NCBI GenBank assembly: GCA_037046735.1
Contig: JBAOHC010000021.1
Coordinates: 1 to 64,000 of the forward strand
Direction: 5' to 3'
From: JADKAV01 sp037046735
Lineage (GTDB): Bacteria; Actinomycetota; Actinomycetes; S36-B12; UBA10799
Length of the DNA stretch: 64,000 nt
The notes under the pieces were generated by a model. That model had not been told where the DNA came from. It worked only from the letters and a program-made list of their open reading frames with translations, and did not search any database. Of this stretch, positions 47,365 to 57,135 are shown piece after piece; position 1 is the first letter of the stretch, and each line of letters begins with the position of its first letter. The translations under genes and the position numbers were made by a program.

Positions 47365-47656
47365 CGTCGCCCCTCACGCTTGCTGCCAACGTAACCGCAG
47401 GGTGTGTCATCCGTTAGGGGCTTTGGTGAAATCGGTGTTAACTCACCGGTGGCCTTCAGAGCAGTGGGCCGTTCCGCGGACCGCCAGGGGTGGTCGCCAG
47501 CGTTCGTCCGCGGTCCAGGCGTTCGTCCGCGGTACAGGAGTTCGTCTGATTTGGCCGCGACACGCCGAACCGATGTACACAGCACTAACCGCTGGGCACG
47601 AGACGAACGGCTCGTGGTCTCCAGTCGTCACCTGACACGGATCGTCAGCGAACACG
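47365..47656. other. Gene-free region 5' of the metallophosphoesterase operon
   Basis: Apart from the tandem repeat at 47501-47538, I see no gene here. It should contain the promoter for the small ORF and metallophosphoesterase operon on the minus strand and the 3' end of the beta-helix gene transcript. No clear -35/-10 pair or terminator could be picked out. Confidence 0.5.
47501..47538. repeat. 19-base tandem duplication
   Basis: Two adjacent 19-base units beginning CGTTCGTCCGCGGT differ at one base, and a third partial unit (GTTCGTCTG) follows. It lies in the non-coding region between the metallophosphoesterase operon and the beta-helix gene. Function is unknown. Confidence 0.6.
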
Positions 47657-49146
47657 TCACGGTGGAACCGGGACCGGCGCCAGGGTGACCGACGGCCGCA
47701 GCGTCTGGGGATCGATGCGGGGATCCACGGTGTTCACACGATTGCTGGCCGCCAGCGGGTATCCGCTGTCGGGCGCCTGGTTCCAGAAGATGTTGTTCGT
47801 GATGACCAGCCCGTCATCGGCGCGCGCGGGGTTGGGCACATTCGAACCGGGCGGCGGCGTCACGTCCTCGGCCACGGTCACCTGCTGCCAGCGGCTCGGT
47901 TGGCCCGCTGGATTGGCGATCACGTTGTTGCCGAACCACACGTCCCGGTTGGGGATGTACTGCCCATCCATGCCCACTGCTCCCCAGCCACCAGCCGCGC
48001 TGCGCACCTGACAGGCGGTCACATCGCCGTCGCAGCTGCGCGCACCGTGCACGAACTCGACCGTGTGGCTGCGCGATCCCACGCGCACCAGCACGTTGTC
48101 GCTCATCCGGATGTGGAAGCCACCGTTCACCCCCAATCCGGCGCCCTCGGTGTCGTGAATGAGATTGTCGTACACCCCGATGTCCATCGCCTCAAACGTC
48201 AGCCACGGCGCCACCATGTACTCCAGGCCGCTGCCTTGACCGGCGGTGAACCCGCCCGTGCCACAGTGATGGATCGTGTTGCCGCGAACCTCGATGGAGG
48301 CGCTGCCACCCTTGACGTAGGCACACCAGTCCTGCGCCTGCGAGATGTCGTTGCCCTTGATGACTCCCCCGTGCACAGCGACAAAATCGATCGCGTTCTC
48401 ATAGGACCCGCTGATGCGGCTGTCGAGGATGGCGATGCCATCACTCTGGTTGACCTTGATGGTCTCGTGGGCAGCCCCGAGCCCGTCGAAGTCGACTCGT
48501 CGTAGCGTGATGTTCGTGCACAGCTCGCAGTGGAAGACATCACCGCGCCGATGGATCCGGACCCCATCGATGGTCAGGTTGGCCACCCGGAACATGTTGA
48601 TGTCCTCACGCAGGCTGGCGGTTCCCGGCCCATCTGCGGCGACCAGGGCGATGGTCCCACCCCGGCGGTTCTCCCAGTAGTTCGGCGCGGCAGTGTGCTC
48701 ACCGGGGCGCAACATGATCACGACCGGTGCGGGCACGACCTCCGGGACCCGCCGCCACGCCTCGGTCACGGTGCGGACCGGTGTGGTGGCCCGCCCGCCG
48801 CGGCATCATCACCTGCCACCGGATCGACCCAGATCTGATCGCCTGGATACTGCACGGGTGTCGCCTGCGGAGTCCCCATCCGGAACCATCCCGAGGCAGC
48901 CCCGACCGGCCCCCAGCGCCGGCGCTTGCGCTGCGCCCGCGCTTTGTACCGCCCGGGAGTCAGCCGGATGCGCATGCGGGGATTCTGCGAGGTCGCTGCC
49001 ACCTGCCAGGAGGCGCCCGCGGCCCGGATCAACACCCGGTAGCGGCGGGCATGGCCCGTCACCGTCACGATCGCGGCGCCGTCGCGCACCTGCACGGCCG
49101 GCGCTGGTGGCCCGGACAACGTCAGCAGCAGTGCCATCTCCAGCAC
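47657..49146 (-). CDS. Right-handed parallel beta-helix protein (one frameshift)
   Basis: The N-terminal part (PAVQVRDGAAIVTVTGHARRYRVLIRAAG; RRRWGPVGAASGWFRMG) is in one frame and the beta-helix part in another. The break near 48795 is repaired by adding one G, giving GDDAAAGGRATTPVRTVTEAWRRVP, an opening shared with polysaccharide-lyase-like proteins. The helix has repeated coils: ANLTIDGVRIHRRGDVF, NITLRRVDFDGLG, GIAILDSRISGSYENAID, GVIKGNDIS, IEVRGNTIHHCGTGG, IRMSDNVLVRVG and LVITNNIFWNQAP. No lyase catalytic residues were identified. The start is uncertain (ATG 49137 or GTG 49146). A weak signal-like segment (ALLLTLSGPPAPAV) opens it, so it is probably secreted. Confidence 0.83.
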
Positions 49147-49214
49147 GCCCCCACCGTACGTCCGCTGGAGCGGCAGCCCGTGTCGGATGGGGGTCATCCG
49201 TTCGGTTGGACGGA

Positions 49215-50981
49215 TCAGACCCCGGCCAGGAATCCTCCGGACTGATGTGCCCACAGCGTCGCGTAGGAGCCGCCGTGGGCGAGCAGTTCGCGGTGGCTCC
49301 CCTGTTCGATGATGCGTCCCTGATCCATGACCAGGATGCGGTCCATCGCCTGGATCGTGCTCAGCCGGTGGGCGATCACGATGGTGGTGCGCCCGGACAT
49401 GGCCTGCGCGAGGGCCTGCTGGATGTGCACTTCGCTCTCGGAGTCCAATGCGCTGGTCGCCTCGTCGAGCACGAGAATCCGCGCGTTCTTCAAGATGGCA
49501 CGCGCGATCGCAATCCGCTGCCGCTGACCGCCCGACAACTTGATGCCACGCTCCCCGACCAGCGTCTCGAACCCCTCGGGCAAGGACTCAATGAAGTCCA
49601 GGGCATAGGCTCGCCGGGCCGCGTCAGCGACTTGCTCACCGGTGGCCCCGGGCAGGCCGTAGGCGATGTTCTCGAACAGTGACCGGTGAAAGAGCAAGGG
49701 TTCCTGCGGCACGTAGGAGATCTGCTGGCGCAACGAACGCTGGGTCACGTCAGCGATGTCTTGACCGTCGATCCGGATGGCCCCGCGCTGGATGTCGGAG
49801 AAGCGCAGAAGCAAGCGGGTCAGCGTGGTCTTCCCACCCCCGGACGGTCCGACCAATCCGATCTTCTCCCCGGCCTCGACCCGCAGACTGAAGTCGTCGA
49901 ACAGCGGGTTGTCGTACTGGGTGTCGTGACCGAAGTGGACATGGTCGAAGTCGATCCGACCCTCACGCACCACCAGCGGGGCACGCGATCGATCTCGCAC
50001 GCTCGGGGGATCGTTGAGGATGAGGACCATCTCGTGGGCATCCCCGATGACCTTGTTGTAGTCCCGGATGACCTCGTTGACACTCCACAACTGGCTGGTC
50101 ACGTTCAGCGTGTACGTCACGGCCAGGTAGATCGCCCCGATGTTGACGACGTTGTACTGCGCGGCCAGGACAGCAGCCACGACGGCGCCGGTGTTGATGA
50201 CCGTGATCACAGTGGAATAGCCGGCGCTGAACTTCAGGAAGGAGCGCATCACGTCCAGATCGCGGGCAGTGCGGTACTCCGCGACCTCGGTGGCCGCCAG
50301 GCGCTCGTCGGGCTCCGACCCCTGCGCCTTCACCGCGGCGATGTTGGTCATGACGTCGGCGAGGAATCCGGTCATGCGGTTCGCGGCGTTGGCCTCAGCG
50401 ACAGTCAGGTGCTTCATGCGGCGGGTCGCGAAGAACACCAGCAGGATGAACGCCAGCGAGCTGACGAACAGGAACAGTGCGTACTGCCACATCATGAACC
50501 AAAGCACCACGGTGCTCACCACGATGGAGGTGAGGATCGGCATCAAGGTCCACGTGATCGAGTCCCAGAAGGTCTCGAAGGCGCCCAGGAGTTTGTTCGT
50601 CTGCGAGACCAGGGCCCCGCTGAACCGGTTGGCGTGGAACGCCACGCTCTGGTCGGTCAAGTGGTCGAAGATGCGCTGGAACAACACCTGCATCCCGCGG
50701 ACCTCCATGGTCCACATCGCCCACAGGACCACCCGCCACGCGATGACGGTCCCGATGATCTGGCTGAGCAGGTAGGCCAACACCAAGGGCCAGGAGGTGT
50801 CCCAGGAGACGGACCCCTGCTGGATCTGGTTGAGCAGTTGGGCAATCACCCACGGGCCGAAGAACTGCCCCACCCCGACCGCGAAGATCGGGCCGACGAA
50901 GGCCAGCGTCCGCCGAACAGGGGTGGCCGACCCGGCGTCCCAGAAGAGGCGCAGGGTGTGACGGGTCGTGGGGATGGACAT
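49215..50981 (-). CDS. ABC exporter, fused permease and ATPase
   Basis: A 588-residue half-transporter that should act as a homodimer. Residues 1-310 hold six transmembrane helices with FWDSITWTLMPILTSIVV and the coupling-type sequence NRMTGFLADVMTNIAAVKAQGSE. The ATPase has Walker A GPSGGGKTT (378-386), signature LSGGQRQRIAIARA (482-495), Walker B ILVLDEAT (502-509) and H-loop IAHRLSTI. The glycine after GPS replaces the more usual GPS(G/S)SGKST form but keeps the K and T. The substrate may be a drug or lipid. It is divergent from the START-like gene. Confidence 0.94.
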   Translation of the reverse strand: MSIPTTRHTLRLFWDAGSATPVRRTLAFVGPIFAVGVGQFFGPWVIAQLLNQIQQGSVSWDTSWPLVLAYLLSQIIGTVIAWRVVLWAMWTMEVRGMQVLFQRIFDHLTDQSVAFHANRFSGALVSQTNKLLGAFETFWDSITWTLMPILTSIVVSTVVLWFMMWQYALFLFVSSLAFILLVFFATRRMKHLTVAEANAANRMTGFLADVMTNIAAVKAQGSEPDERLAATEVAEYRTARDLDVMRSFLKFSAGYSTVITVINTGAVVAAVLAAQYNVVNIGAIYLAVTYTLNVTSQLWSVNEVIRDYNKVIGDAHEMVLILNDPPSVRDRSRAPLVVREGRIDFDHVHFGHDTQYDNPLFDDFSLRVEAGEKIGLVGPSGGGKTTLTRLLLRFSDIQRGAIRIDGQDIADVTQRSLRQQISYVPQEPLLFHRSLFENIAYGLPGATGEQVADAARRAYALDFIESLPEGFETLVGERGIKLSGGQRQRIAIARAILKNARILVLDEATSALDSESEVHIQQALAQAMSGRTTIVIAHRLSTIQAMDRILVMDQGRIIEQGSHRELLAHGGSYATLWAHQSGGFLAGV

Positions 50982-51061
50982 CGATCCAATTCTGTCGCGT
51001 TGCCCGGTCGGTGCTCAATCGGGTTTCGGCCCCGCCGTGGCCACCACATACACTTCGTCGG

Positions 51062-51751
51062 GTGAGCGCAGACGCCTTCCTGGATCGAGTCCTTCCCCAC
51101 ATCGCGGATCTCAGCCGCGAGAAGTACAACAGCGTGACCTGGCGCTTCGAGAAGCGGCCCACGTCTGAAGGCTTGGGTCTGATGCCCCGCGAGGGCGTGG
51201 ATATCGACGCGATGGTTTCCCACATCTGCGACGTTGAGGGGTACCCCGAGAATGTGCGCTACGTCGAGGATGTCGAGGTCGTCGAGCGACGATCCGAGAC
51301 CGACGTGACCTACGTTCAGCGCATGCATCTGCCGGTGCTGGGCCGGATGCAGGTGCAGATCAACCTGTCCGACTTCGGGATCCGCGACGGGTGGCGAATC
51401 GTCGCCTGGGATCAGGACGACGAGGCCACGTCAGCGCTGGACAAGAAGCACGGCGCCCGGACGGCCTACAACCTCGGGGCGTGGCTGCTCGCCGAGGATG
51501 CTGTTGCGTATGCCTTGAGCAGCGCCCCATTGAAGAGCGACATGAACGCGCTCAAGTACATGGCCATGACCAAGGGCGCGGACGCGACTGCCGGTGAGGT
51601 CATGCGCCAGAACATCGAAGGGATGTCGCACTGGGCGCTGGGCCGGAGCGTCGCTGGCGACGTTGTTGCTGCCCCCGCCCGACAACGTCACCACACTCGG
51701 CAATCCCGCCCCGAACGTGCAGAATCGCCCCTCCCGGACCGGCGAACCTGA
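51062..51751 (+). CDS. START/SRPBCC-like protein of unknown function
   Basis: A 229-residue protein. DAFLDRVLPHIADLSREKYNSVTWRFEKRP, then VDIDAMVSHICDVEGYPENVRYVEDVEVVERRSE and VTYVQRMHLPVLGRMQVQINLSDFG show the alternating strands and the long C-terminal helix of SRPBCC-fold proteins that bind hydrophobic ligands. The C-terminal 30 residues (AAPARQRHHTRQSRP) are low-complexity and may be read in a wrong frame. The start is a GTG at 51062. Not closely matched to a named family by eye. Confidence 0.65.
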   Translation: MSADAFLDRVLPHIADLSREKYNSVTWRFEKRPTSEGLGLMPREGVDIDAMVSHICDVEGYPENVRYVEDVEVVERRSETDVTYVQRMHLPVLGRMQVQINLSDFGIRDGWRIVAWDQDDEATSALDKKHGARTAYNLGAWLLAEDAVAYALSSAPLKSDMNALKYMAMTKGADATAGEVMRQNIEGMSHWALGRSVAGDVVAAPARQRHHTRQSRPERAESPLPDRRT

Positions 51752-51781
51752 CCGATAGGGGCGATCCTCGAGAAGCGGACC

Positions 51782-52360
51782 TCAGCCCGTCGTCAGCTTG
51801 CCCAGCTTGCGCAGTTGGAACGCTCGGATGATGTCGGTGATGCCGGTGAGCATCGCCCAGACCCCGGCGAACACCAGCAGGATGTAGACCCGCTCGAAGA
51901 AGAACTGCCCGGACACCCAGAACGCCAGCACCAGCATCACGATGCCGGACAGCAGGCCCAGCCACCACAACTCATTGTTGTGCCGGGTGGTGAACGCCTC
52001 GATGATCCAGAAGATGGCCACGAGCAGGAACAGGAACCCGAGCGAGTCGGCCAGTGCCGCAGTCGTCGCCCCCGGGTTGAACAGGGCCCACAGGCCGGCC
52101 AGCACGAAGAACACCCCGAAGATGACCCACAGCCATTTCCAGCCCTGGACCGCACTGGCGAGCACGAACTGTTCGAGGCCTGTGAACAGGAACATCGCCC
52201 CCACGATGACGCCGACCGTGGTGACGCTGGCGGAGTCCATCTGCAGAATCACGATGGCGATGAAGAACCACAGCACCCCCGCCACCAGGCTGAGCCACCA
52301 CAACTTGCTGACGGCGGCAAGCTCTTCCCGAGTCTCTTCCATTGGATCAATCTGTGCCAT
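51782..52360 (-). CDS. HdeD family membrane protein
   Basis: A 192-residue protein with six hydrophobic helices in three pairs (WWLSLVAGVLWFFIAIVILQM; VIVGAMFLFTGLEQFVLA; WVIFGVFFVLAGLWALFNPG; LLVAIFWIIEAFTTRH; LLSGIVMLVLAFWV; ILLVFAGVWAMLTGITDIIRAF), the HdeD/DUF308 pattern with Gly-rich helix pairs. HdeD in E. coli is linked to acid resistance; here the role is unknown. Its stop lies 30 bases from the convergent START-like gene, and its start lies 10 bases after the stop of the DUF2252 gene. Confidence 0.9.
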   Translation of the reverse strand: MAQIDPMEETREELAAVSKLWWLSLVAGVLWFFIAIVILQMDSASVTTVGVIVGAMFLFTGLEQFVLASAVQGWKWLWVIFGVFFVLAGLWALFNPGATTAALADSLGFLFLLVAIFWIIEAFTTRHNNELWWLGLLSGIVMLVLAFWVSGQFFFERVYILLVFAGVWAMLTGITDIIRAFQLRKLGKLTTG

Positions 52361-52369
52361 AGGCCCTGT

Positions 52370-53774
52370 CTACCAGCCCTTGGCGGCCACCTCGATGCGA
52401 CCCGCCGACGCCGCATCCTGCATCGCCTTGTAGTCCTTGGCGTTCTGATCCGCGTAGGCCTCGGCGAATCCGACCATCGCTGTGTCAAGTTTGTCATCGG
52501 TGCCCAGGTACCCGGCCAGCGCGACCCGGTCACCGGACCGGGCATGGGCACGGGCCAACGTCCAGCCACACATCTGCGCATATACGCGCAACTGCGTCGG
52601 GTCCATGGCGGGCACGTCCGCGGACTCCTTCCAGTCCCACATCTGGCGCACGTAGAAGTCATCCTGCGTGCCCCGGATGTTGATCTGGGTCCACCCGAGC
52701 AGGATGTCGCTGGCAGCCTGCATCACCCGCTGGCCCTCTACCACCCGCTGGCCGTGTGAAGAGGTCCGGGACCTTCCCACATACTGCTCGTACACCGACG
52801 GAACAGCCTGTTTGAGTTGCAGCATGAGCACGTCGTTCTCGTCATGATCCGCGGACAGCAGCATCACCCAGCAGCGCGTGCCCACACTACCCACACCCAC
52901 CACCTTGCGCGCCAGATCGACGACCCGGTAGCCCGCGAACAGCACCCGGCGGTCAGACTGCAGGCTGCGCCGATACCCGACCAGGGCTGACTGCACCGCG
53001 TGGGCATACCGATCCTTGCTCGCCTCATCGACGACTTCGTCGAGAGGCACCATGAACGGCGGGTTGCTGATGAACGAGGTCGAGCCGTCCGCCGCCGTGG
53101 TCGTCAACTTCTGCAAGGCGCGCTCGCTGGTCTTGGTCTGTGCCTTCGCGACGTTCTTCTCGAACGCCTTGCGGTACTTCTTGCTCAGGTCGCTGCCCCA
53201 CTGCTGCTCGATGTCGGCGGCGGTGAGCCGGGAGTACCAGACGTCCATGCGGTCCATCTGGGAGAACGTCGCAATGGCCTCCCGGTAGGAGCGGACGACA
53301 TCGGCGATGATCGGCGCCCGGGTCGCCTCGTCGAAAGAGCTGCTGCGCGCCGCCACGGCGAAACTGGCCACCAGCCGCTTCAGGTCGAATTCGAACGGCC
53401 CGGGCAGCGTCTCATCAAAGTCGTTGACGTCGAACACGAACGTGCGGTCCGGCGACGCGTAGCCGCCGAAGTTCACCAGGTGGGCGTCGCCGCACATCTG
53501 CACGGTGATGTGCGTGTTGGCGCTGTAGGACAGGTCGCTGGCCATGATCGCTGCGGCGCCGCGGATAGAACGCGAACTCGCTGGACAACATGCGCGCGTA
53601 TCGCACCGGGACGAGGTCGGGCACCCGATCGGCACCCTGTTCGATGAGGATCTGCGTCGGGTCCCGGCGGTCGGCGGGCGGGTTCCACACCGCCAGCGAC
53701 TCCCGCGGCACCTTCTCCCGGATCTCTTTGCCGATCTTGCGCCGCTCTTGCCTGCCTTTGGATTCCGCTACCAC
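52370..53774 (-). CDS. DUF2252 family protein (one frameshift)
   Basis: A protein of about 467 residues, kinase-fold-like. The N-terminal part (AESKGRQERRKIGKEIREKVPRESLAVWN, then RDPTQILIEQGADRVPDLVPVRYARM) and the main part (TVQMCGDAHLVNFGGYASPDRTFVFDVNDFDETLPGPFEFDLKRL, quoted in part: MCGDAHLVNFGG, NDFDETLPGP) match DUF2252, where GDAHLxNFG and DFDE look like kinase-type active-site residues. The frame breaks near 53560; one added G gives FYPRGAAAIMASDL. The start is a GTG at 53774. Substrate and partner are unknown; it precedes the HdeD gene on the same strand. Confidence 0.9.
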
Positions 53775-53845
53775 GCGGTTCAGCCTAGGCGCACCGCCCG
53801 TGGCATTGCCGGATGAAGCGGTCAGCCCCAGCCGGTCGCACAGGC

Positions 53846-54706
53846 TCAGCGGACGGCCAACTCCTGCAGGACGTGGTACTGGTCCAGGCCACCGGGCAAC
53901 CCGTAGATACCACGTTGCAGTTCGCTGGGCAGCGCGTCCAGCCCGGCCACTGCTACCTCCCGGCCGCTGCTGGCGATCCCCTGCGGATCGGCGAAGTCGA
54001 GCATCTTGCCGTCCTCCGCGGACAGCATCACCACCGGCCATTTCGCCGCTGCCTGGACCAGCGCGTTCACCGCCTGGCCCCGGATCAGGTGGGCGTAGGC
54101 GAGCACCCCCACCTCCCACCAGCGGTAGTTCACCACGACGTCCTCAGCCACCGCCGCGTGGCCGGTGTCCAGCACGATCACGGTCCCGGTGTCATCCGGC
54201 ACCAGATGCAGCGGAACACCGGCGACCAAACCGCCGTCGATCAGCTCATCACCGGCGATCTCCATCGGAGGAAAGACGCCTGGCAGCGCACAGGAGGCCA
54301 TGACCGCATCGATCAGGTCACCGGACTGCAGGACCACCTCACTGCCCGACCGGAGATCGGTCGCCGCGAGTTGCAGATTGGCCGGAAACGCGCCCGGCAG
54401 CAGGTCATCGATCCGTTTGCGCAAGACCGTCTCCTGGCGACGGGCTTGACTCTTGGACATGCTCCTGGCCACGGTCCGCACCGGGTTGGCCAGGACCTCC
54501 TCGTGAATCCACTCCCAGAAGGCAGGCAGCCCCTGCGTGCGTTCAGTGACCAGGGCCGCGGCGTTGATGGCCCCCAGCGAGGTCCCCACGACATGATCGG
54601 GATGAATCCCGCGGTCCGCCAGTTCGGCCATCATCCCCACTTGGGCGGGGGTGCGAGCCAGTCCGAACGTCGTGACGAGCGTGACGGGGCCCTGGAACGT
54701 CGTCAT
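53846..54706 (-). CDS. Patatin-like phospholipase, atypical oxyanion loop
   Basis: A 286-residue patatin-domain protein. The nucleophile motif is GTSLG (Ser43) and the dyad Asp is in DELIDGGL (Asp157), as in active patatins. The glycine-rich oxyanion loop (normally GGGxRG) is instead VTTFGLARTPAQVG, with only one of the expected glycines in place, so activity is uncertain. It is translated with the preceding patatin gene through an ATGA overlap (54703-54706), and both follow a wax-ester synthase gene. I infer lipid hydrolysis or a regulatory partner role. Confidence 0.87.
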   Translation of the reverse strand: MTTFQGPVTLVTTFGLARTPAQVGMMAELADRGIHPDHVVGTSLGAINAAALVTERTQGLPAFWEWIHEEVLANPVRTVARSMSKSQARRQETVLRKRIDDLLPGAFPANLQLAATDLRSGSEVVLQSGDLIDAVMASCALPGVFPPMEIAGDELIDGGLVAGVPLHLVPDDTGTVIVLDTGHAAVAEDVVVNYRWWEVGVLAYAHLIRGQAVNALVQAAAKWPVVMLSAEDGKMLDFADPQGIASSGREVAVAGLDALPSELQRGIYGLPGGLDQYHVLQELAVR

Positions 54707-55668
54707 TCGGGTACCTCCTGCAGCAGCGGCAGCAGATCGTGGCTCAATCCGGGGTCATCGGGCCGCGCGTAGAAGCCAGCACCCAACGCGTCATGACCTT
54801 GCAGGAACAGATCCACCAGGAATGCGCGCGCCTTCTGGTAGGTCGTCGAACCGGCGTGCATCGTGTCCCCGAAGTCCAGCGTCCCCCCGAGGTCGTCGGG
54901 GGTGGGCAACAGCACCACCGGTACCCGCGCGGCCGCGTCGCGCAACTGCCGGCGTCGCTGGCTCATCGCCATGATGCCGCGCACGCGGTTGAGTACCTTG
55001 GCCGAACTCGTGCCCACGTCAGTTGACCTGGCGTGGCCGGTGTCGAGCACGATGATGCTGCCGGCTCCGCGCTGCACCGCCTGAATCGCGGGCAGGTTCG
55101 CCGAGGCCAGACCATCGCAATACAGCCGGCCGTCGATCTCGACGGGCGGCAGCACACCCGGGATGGCCGAGGAGGCCAGCAGCGCGGGGACGATCGGTCC
55201 GGAATCGAAGACATGGGGTTGGCCCGAGGCGAGATCGGTGGCGACGGCACCGAACGCGACGTCGAGGTCTTCGATCAATTCGGTGTGCAGGATCGCCTTG
55301 ATCGTCGCCTGCTCCACGGTGTTGTTCACCAGCCCCGGCGATCGCATCTGGGACAGCCCGCGCGTCCACCAGCGCTCGCCGGCCAGATAGGACATGTTCA
55401 TCTGGCCCCAGACGTAAGCCAGCCGAGCCACCCCCGCCTTGAGATCCTCCGCCATGATCGATCCGGTCAGGGCACCCGCGGAGGTCCCGAGGATCGAATC
55501 CGGCACGATGTCGGTCAACGCCAGCGCCTGCAGCGCACCCCACTGCACGGCGCCATGGGATCCACCGCCCGCCATGACGTAGTGGATCGGTTTGGGCAAG
55601 ATCGCGGACAGTGGGACAGGGAACCCGACGCTGCGTTCGCGCTCGCTACGGGGTCCGGGGACGTCCAC
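54703..55668 (-). CDS. Patatin-like phospholipase, canonical
   Basis: A 321-residue patatin with all active-site elements: oxyanion loop AGGGSHGAVQWG, nucleophile GTSAG (Ser63), and CDGLA with Asp185. Patatins release fatty acids from phospholipids or neutral lipids. The gene begins nine bases after the WS/DGAT gene stops and overlaps the next patatin gene. No signal peptide is visible, which suggests a cytoplasmic or lipid-droplet location. The pairing with a WS/DGAT suggests turnover of stored triacylglycerol or wax ester. Confidence 0.93.
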   Translation of the reverse strand: MDVPGPRSERERSVGFPVPLSAILPKPIHYVMAGGGSHGAVQWGALQALALTDIVPDSILGTSAGALTGSIMAEDLKAGVARLAYVWGQMNMSYLAGERWWTRGLSQMRSPGLVNNTVEQATIKAILHTELIEDLDVAFGAVATDLASGQPHVFDSGPIVPALLASSAIPGVLPPVEIDGRLYCDGLASANLPAIQAVQRGAGSIIVLDTGHARSTDVGTSSAKVLNRVRGIMAMSQRRRQLRDAAARVPVVLLPTPDDLGGTLDFGDTMHAGSTTYQKARAFLVDLFLQGHDALGAGFYARPDDPGLSHDLLPLLQEVPE

Positions 55669-55677
55669 GGTCCCAGC

Positions 55678-57075
55678 CTAGGACGAGCCCGCACCCCGTT
55701 CGGCGGCGGCCGCGGCCAGGTCCGCCAGCCCCCGTTCGATGCCCTGGGCCACCCCCTGCACATCGGGCACCTGATCGTAGTCGGCGGTGATGCCGCAGCA
55801 CAGCTCGCCGTTGTAGCTCATGATCGCGATCGTCACGAGCTGGTTCATGCCCAGCGGCACGTAGGGCAGCATCTTGCGCATGGGATGGCTGAGGATGTAG
55901 AGCTGCTGCTGCGGGCCTGGCACGTTGGTCGTGATCGTGGAGACCGCCGGTTGCGGAGTCACCGCGGCAAGCTTGCCGGCGGCGGCGTACAACGCGGGCG
56001 GGATGAACACGGCGTTCTCCAGCAGGGAATCCAGCCCCTCCACCGTGCCGCTGCTCTTGGCGGCCACCATCTGCTGCGTGCACGCTGGCGAACCGCTCGC
56101 CGACGTCGGCCAGGCCCACCGGCAGGTCGCAGAACATGACGGCGACCTGGTTGCCGCCGGACTGCGCGTCGGATGGCCGCGTCGAGACCGGGCACCATGG
56201 TGCGCACGAAGGCAGCTTCGGGCAGGTCGTCCACCCGGCCGAGCAGGAACTCCCGGAAACCGCTGGCGATCGCGGTGAGGATCACGTCGTTGACGGTCCC
56301 ACCCAAGGCGGACTTGATCGTCTTGACCTCGTCGAGGTCGCCGTTGGCCCACACCCACCGCCGGTGCGGACCGGGCTGGCCCATCAGATTGTCCTCGGTG
56401 TGCGCCAGGGTCTCGCCGATCCGCAGGGTGCCGGCCAGCGCCGAGGCGACCTTCTGCACGGCATCGCGGGGGGATTCGAGGTCCTTGACCAGATGCCCGA
56501 GCCGGTCCATGGGATTGCGGACCGCGTCCACCACGGCGGCACCCACCACCGACACGGTGGACGGCGGCGGGCGTGGGTCGCCATTGCGACGGCGTGCGGT
56601 CGACCGGCTCGGGGGACTCGTCGAGCAGCGCCTCCATGATGTCGGCACCGGACAGGCCGTCGACCATCGCGTGATGGACCTTGTTGAGGATCGCGAACCG
56701 GTCCTGCGCCAGGCCCTCGATCAGCCACATCTCCCAGAGCGGGCGCTGCATGTCCAGACGTTGGCTGAGCAGGCGGCCGGCCAGGATCCGCAGTTGCTCA
56801 TCGCCTCCGGGATGTGGCACGGCCGTGTGCCGGACGTGGTACTCGAGGCTGAAGTGGGTGTCGTCCTGCCAGGTGGGCCGGCCCAGATTGAGAGGCACCT
56901 CGCGCAGCACCTGGCGGTAGCGGGGCAGCTGGTCCAGGCGCCCACTCATGTGTGCCGTGAGGTCCTCGTACTCCGGCGGCGGACCGTCGAAGATCATCAG
57001 CGATCCGATGTGCATGGGCAAGTTGTCGCGTTCAAGCACGACGAAGGTGTCGTCAAGCACAGTCAAGCGGTCCAC
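55678..57075 (-). CDS. Wax ester synthase/diacylglycerol acyltransferase WS/DGAT (multiple frameshifts)
   Basis: An acyltransferase joining acyl-CoA to a fatty alcohol or diacylglycerol. The N-terminal part is intact: FVVLERDNLPMHIGSLMIFDGP, PLWEMWLIEGL (112-122) and the catalytic HHAMVDG (134-140). After SQWRPTPAAVH the frame shifts near 56565 to VVGAAVVDAVRNPMDRLG and GGTVNDVILTAIASGFREFLLG (NDV motif), then near 56180 and 56080, back to TITTNVPGPQQQLYIL and GMNQLVTIAIMSYNGEL, the normal C-terminus. At least three indels are needed; the total length (about 465 residues) is normal. It heads a lipid operon with two patatin genes. Confidence 0.92.
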   Translation of the reverse strand: MDRLTVLDDTFVVLERDNLPMHIGSLMIFDGPPPEYEDLTAHMSGRLDQLPRYRQVLREVPLNLGRPTWQDDTHFSLEYHVRHTAVPHPGGDEQLRILAGRLLSQRLDMQRPLWEMWLIEGLAQDRFAILNKVHHAMVDGLSGADIMEALLDESPEPVDRTPSQWRPTPAAVHRVGGGCRRGGRGPQSHGPARASGQGPRIPPRCRAEGRLGAGRHPADRRDPGAHRGQSDGPARSAPAVGVGQRRPRRGQDDQVRLGWDRQRRDPHRDRQRFPGVPARPGGRPARSCLRAHHGARSRRGHPTRSPAATRSPSCSATCRWAWPTSASGSPACTQQMVAAKSSGTVEGLDSLLENAVFIPPALYAAAGKLAAVTPQPAVSTITTNVPGPQQQLYILSHPMRKMLPYVPLGMNQLVTIAIMSYNGELCCGITADYDQVPDVQGVAQGIERGLADLAAAAAERGAGSS

Positions 57076-57135
57076 GACTTCAGCCTAGGACGTGCGCGGC
57101 GCCTTGGGAGGCCGCTTGCGTGCCAGGCTGACCGC

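Noticed and set aside
49686..51065. About 460-codon plus-strand frame opposite the ABC exporter
   Set aside because: Antisense to conserved ABC motifs; His/Asp/Arg-rich composition without domains.
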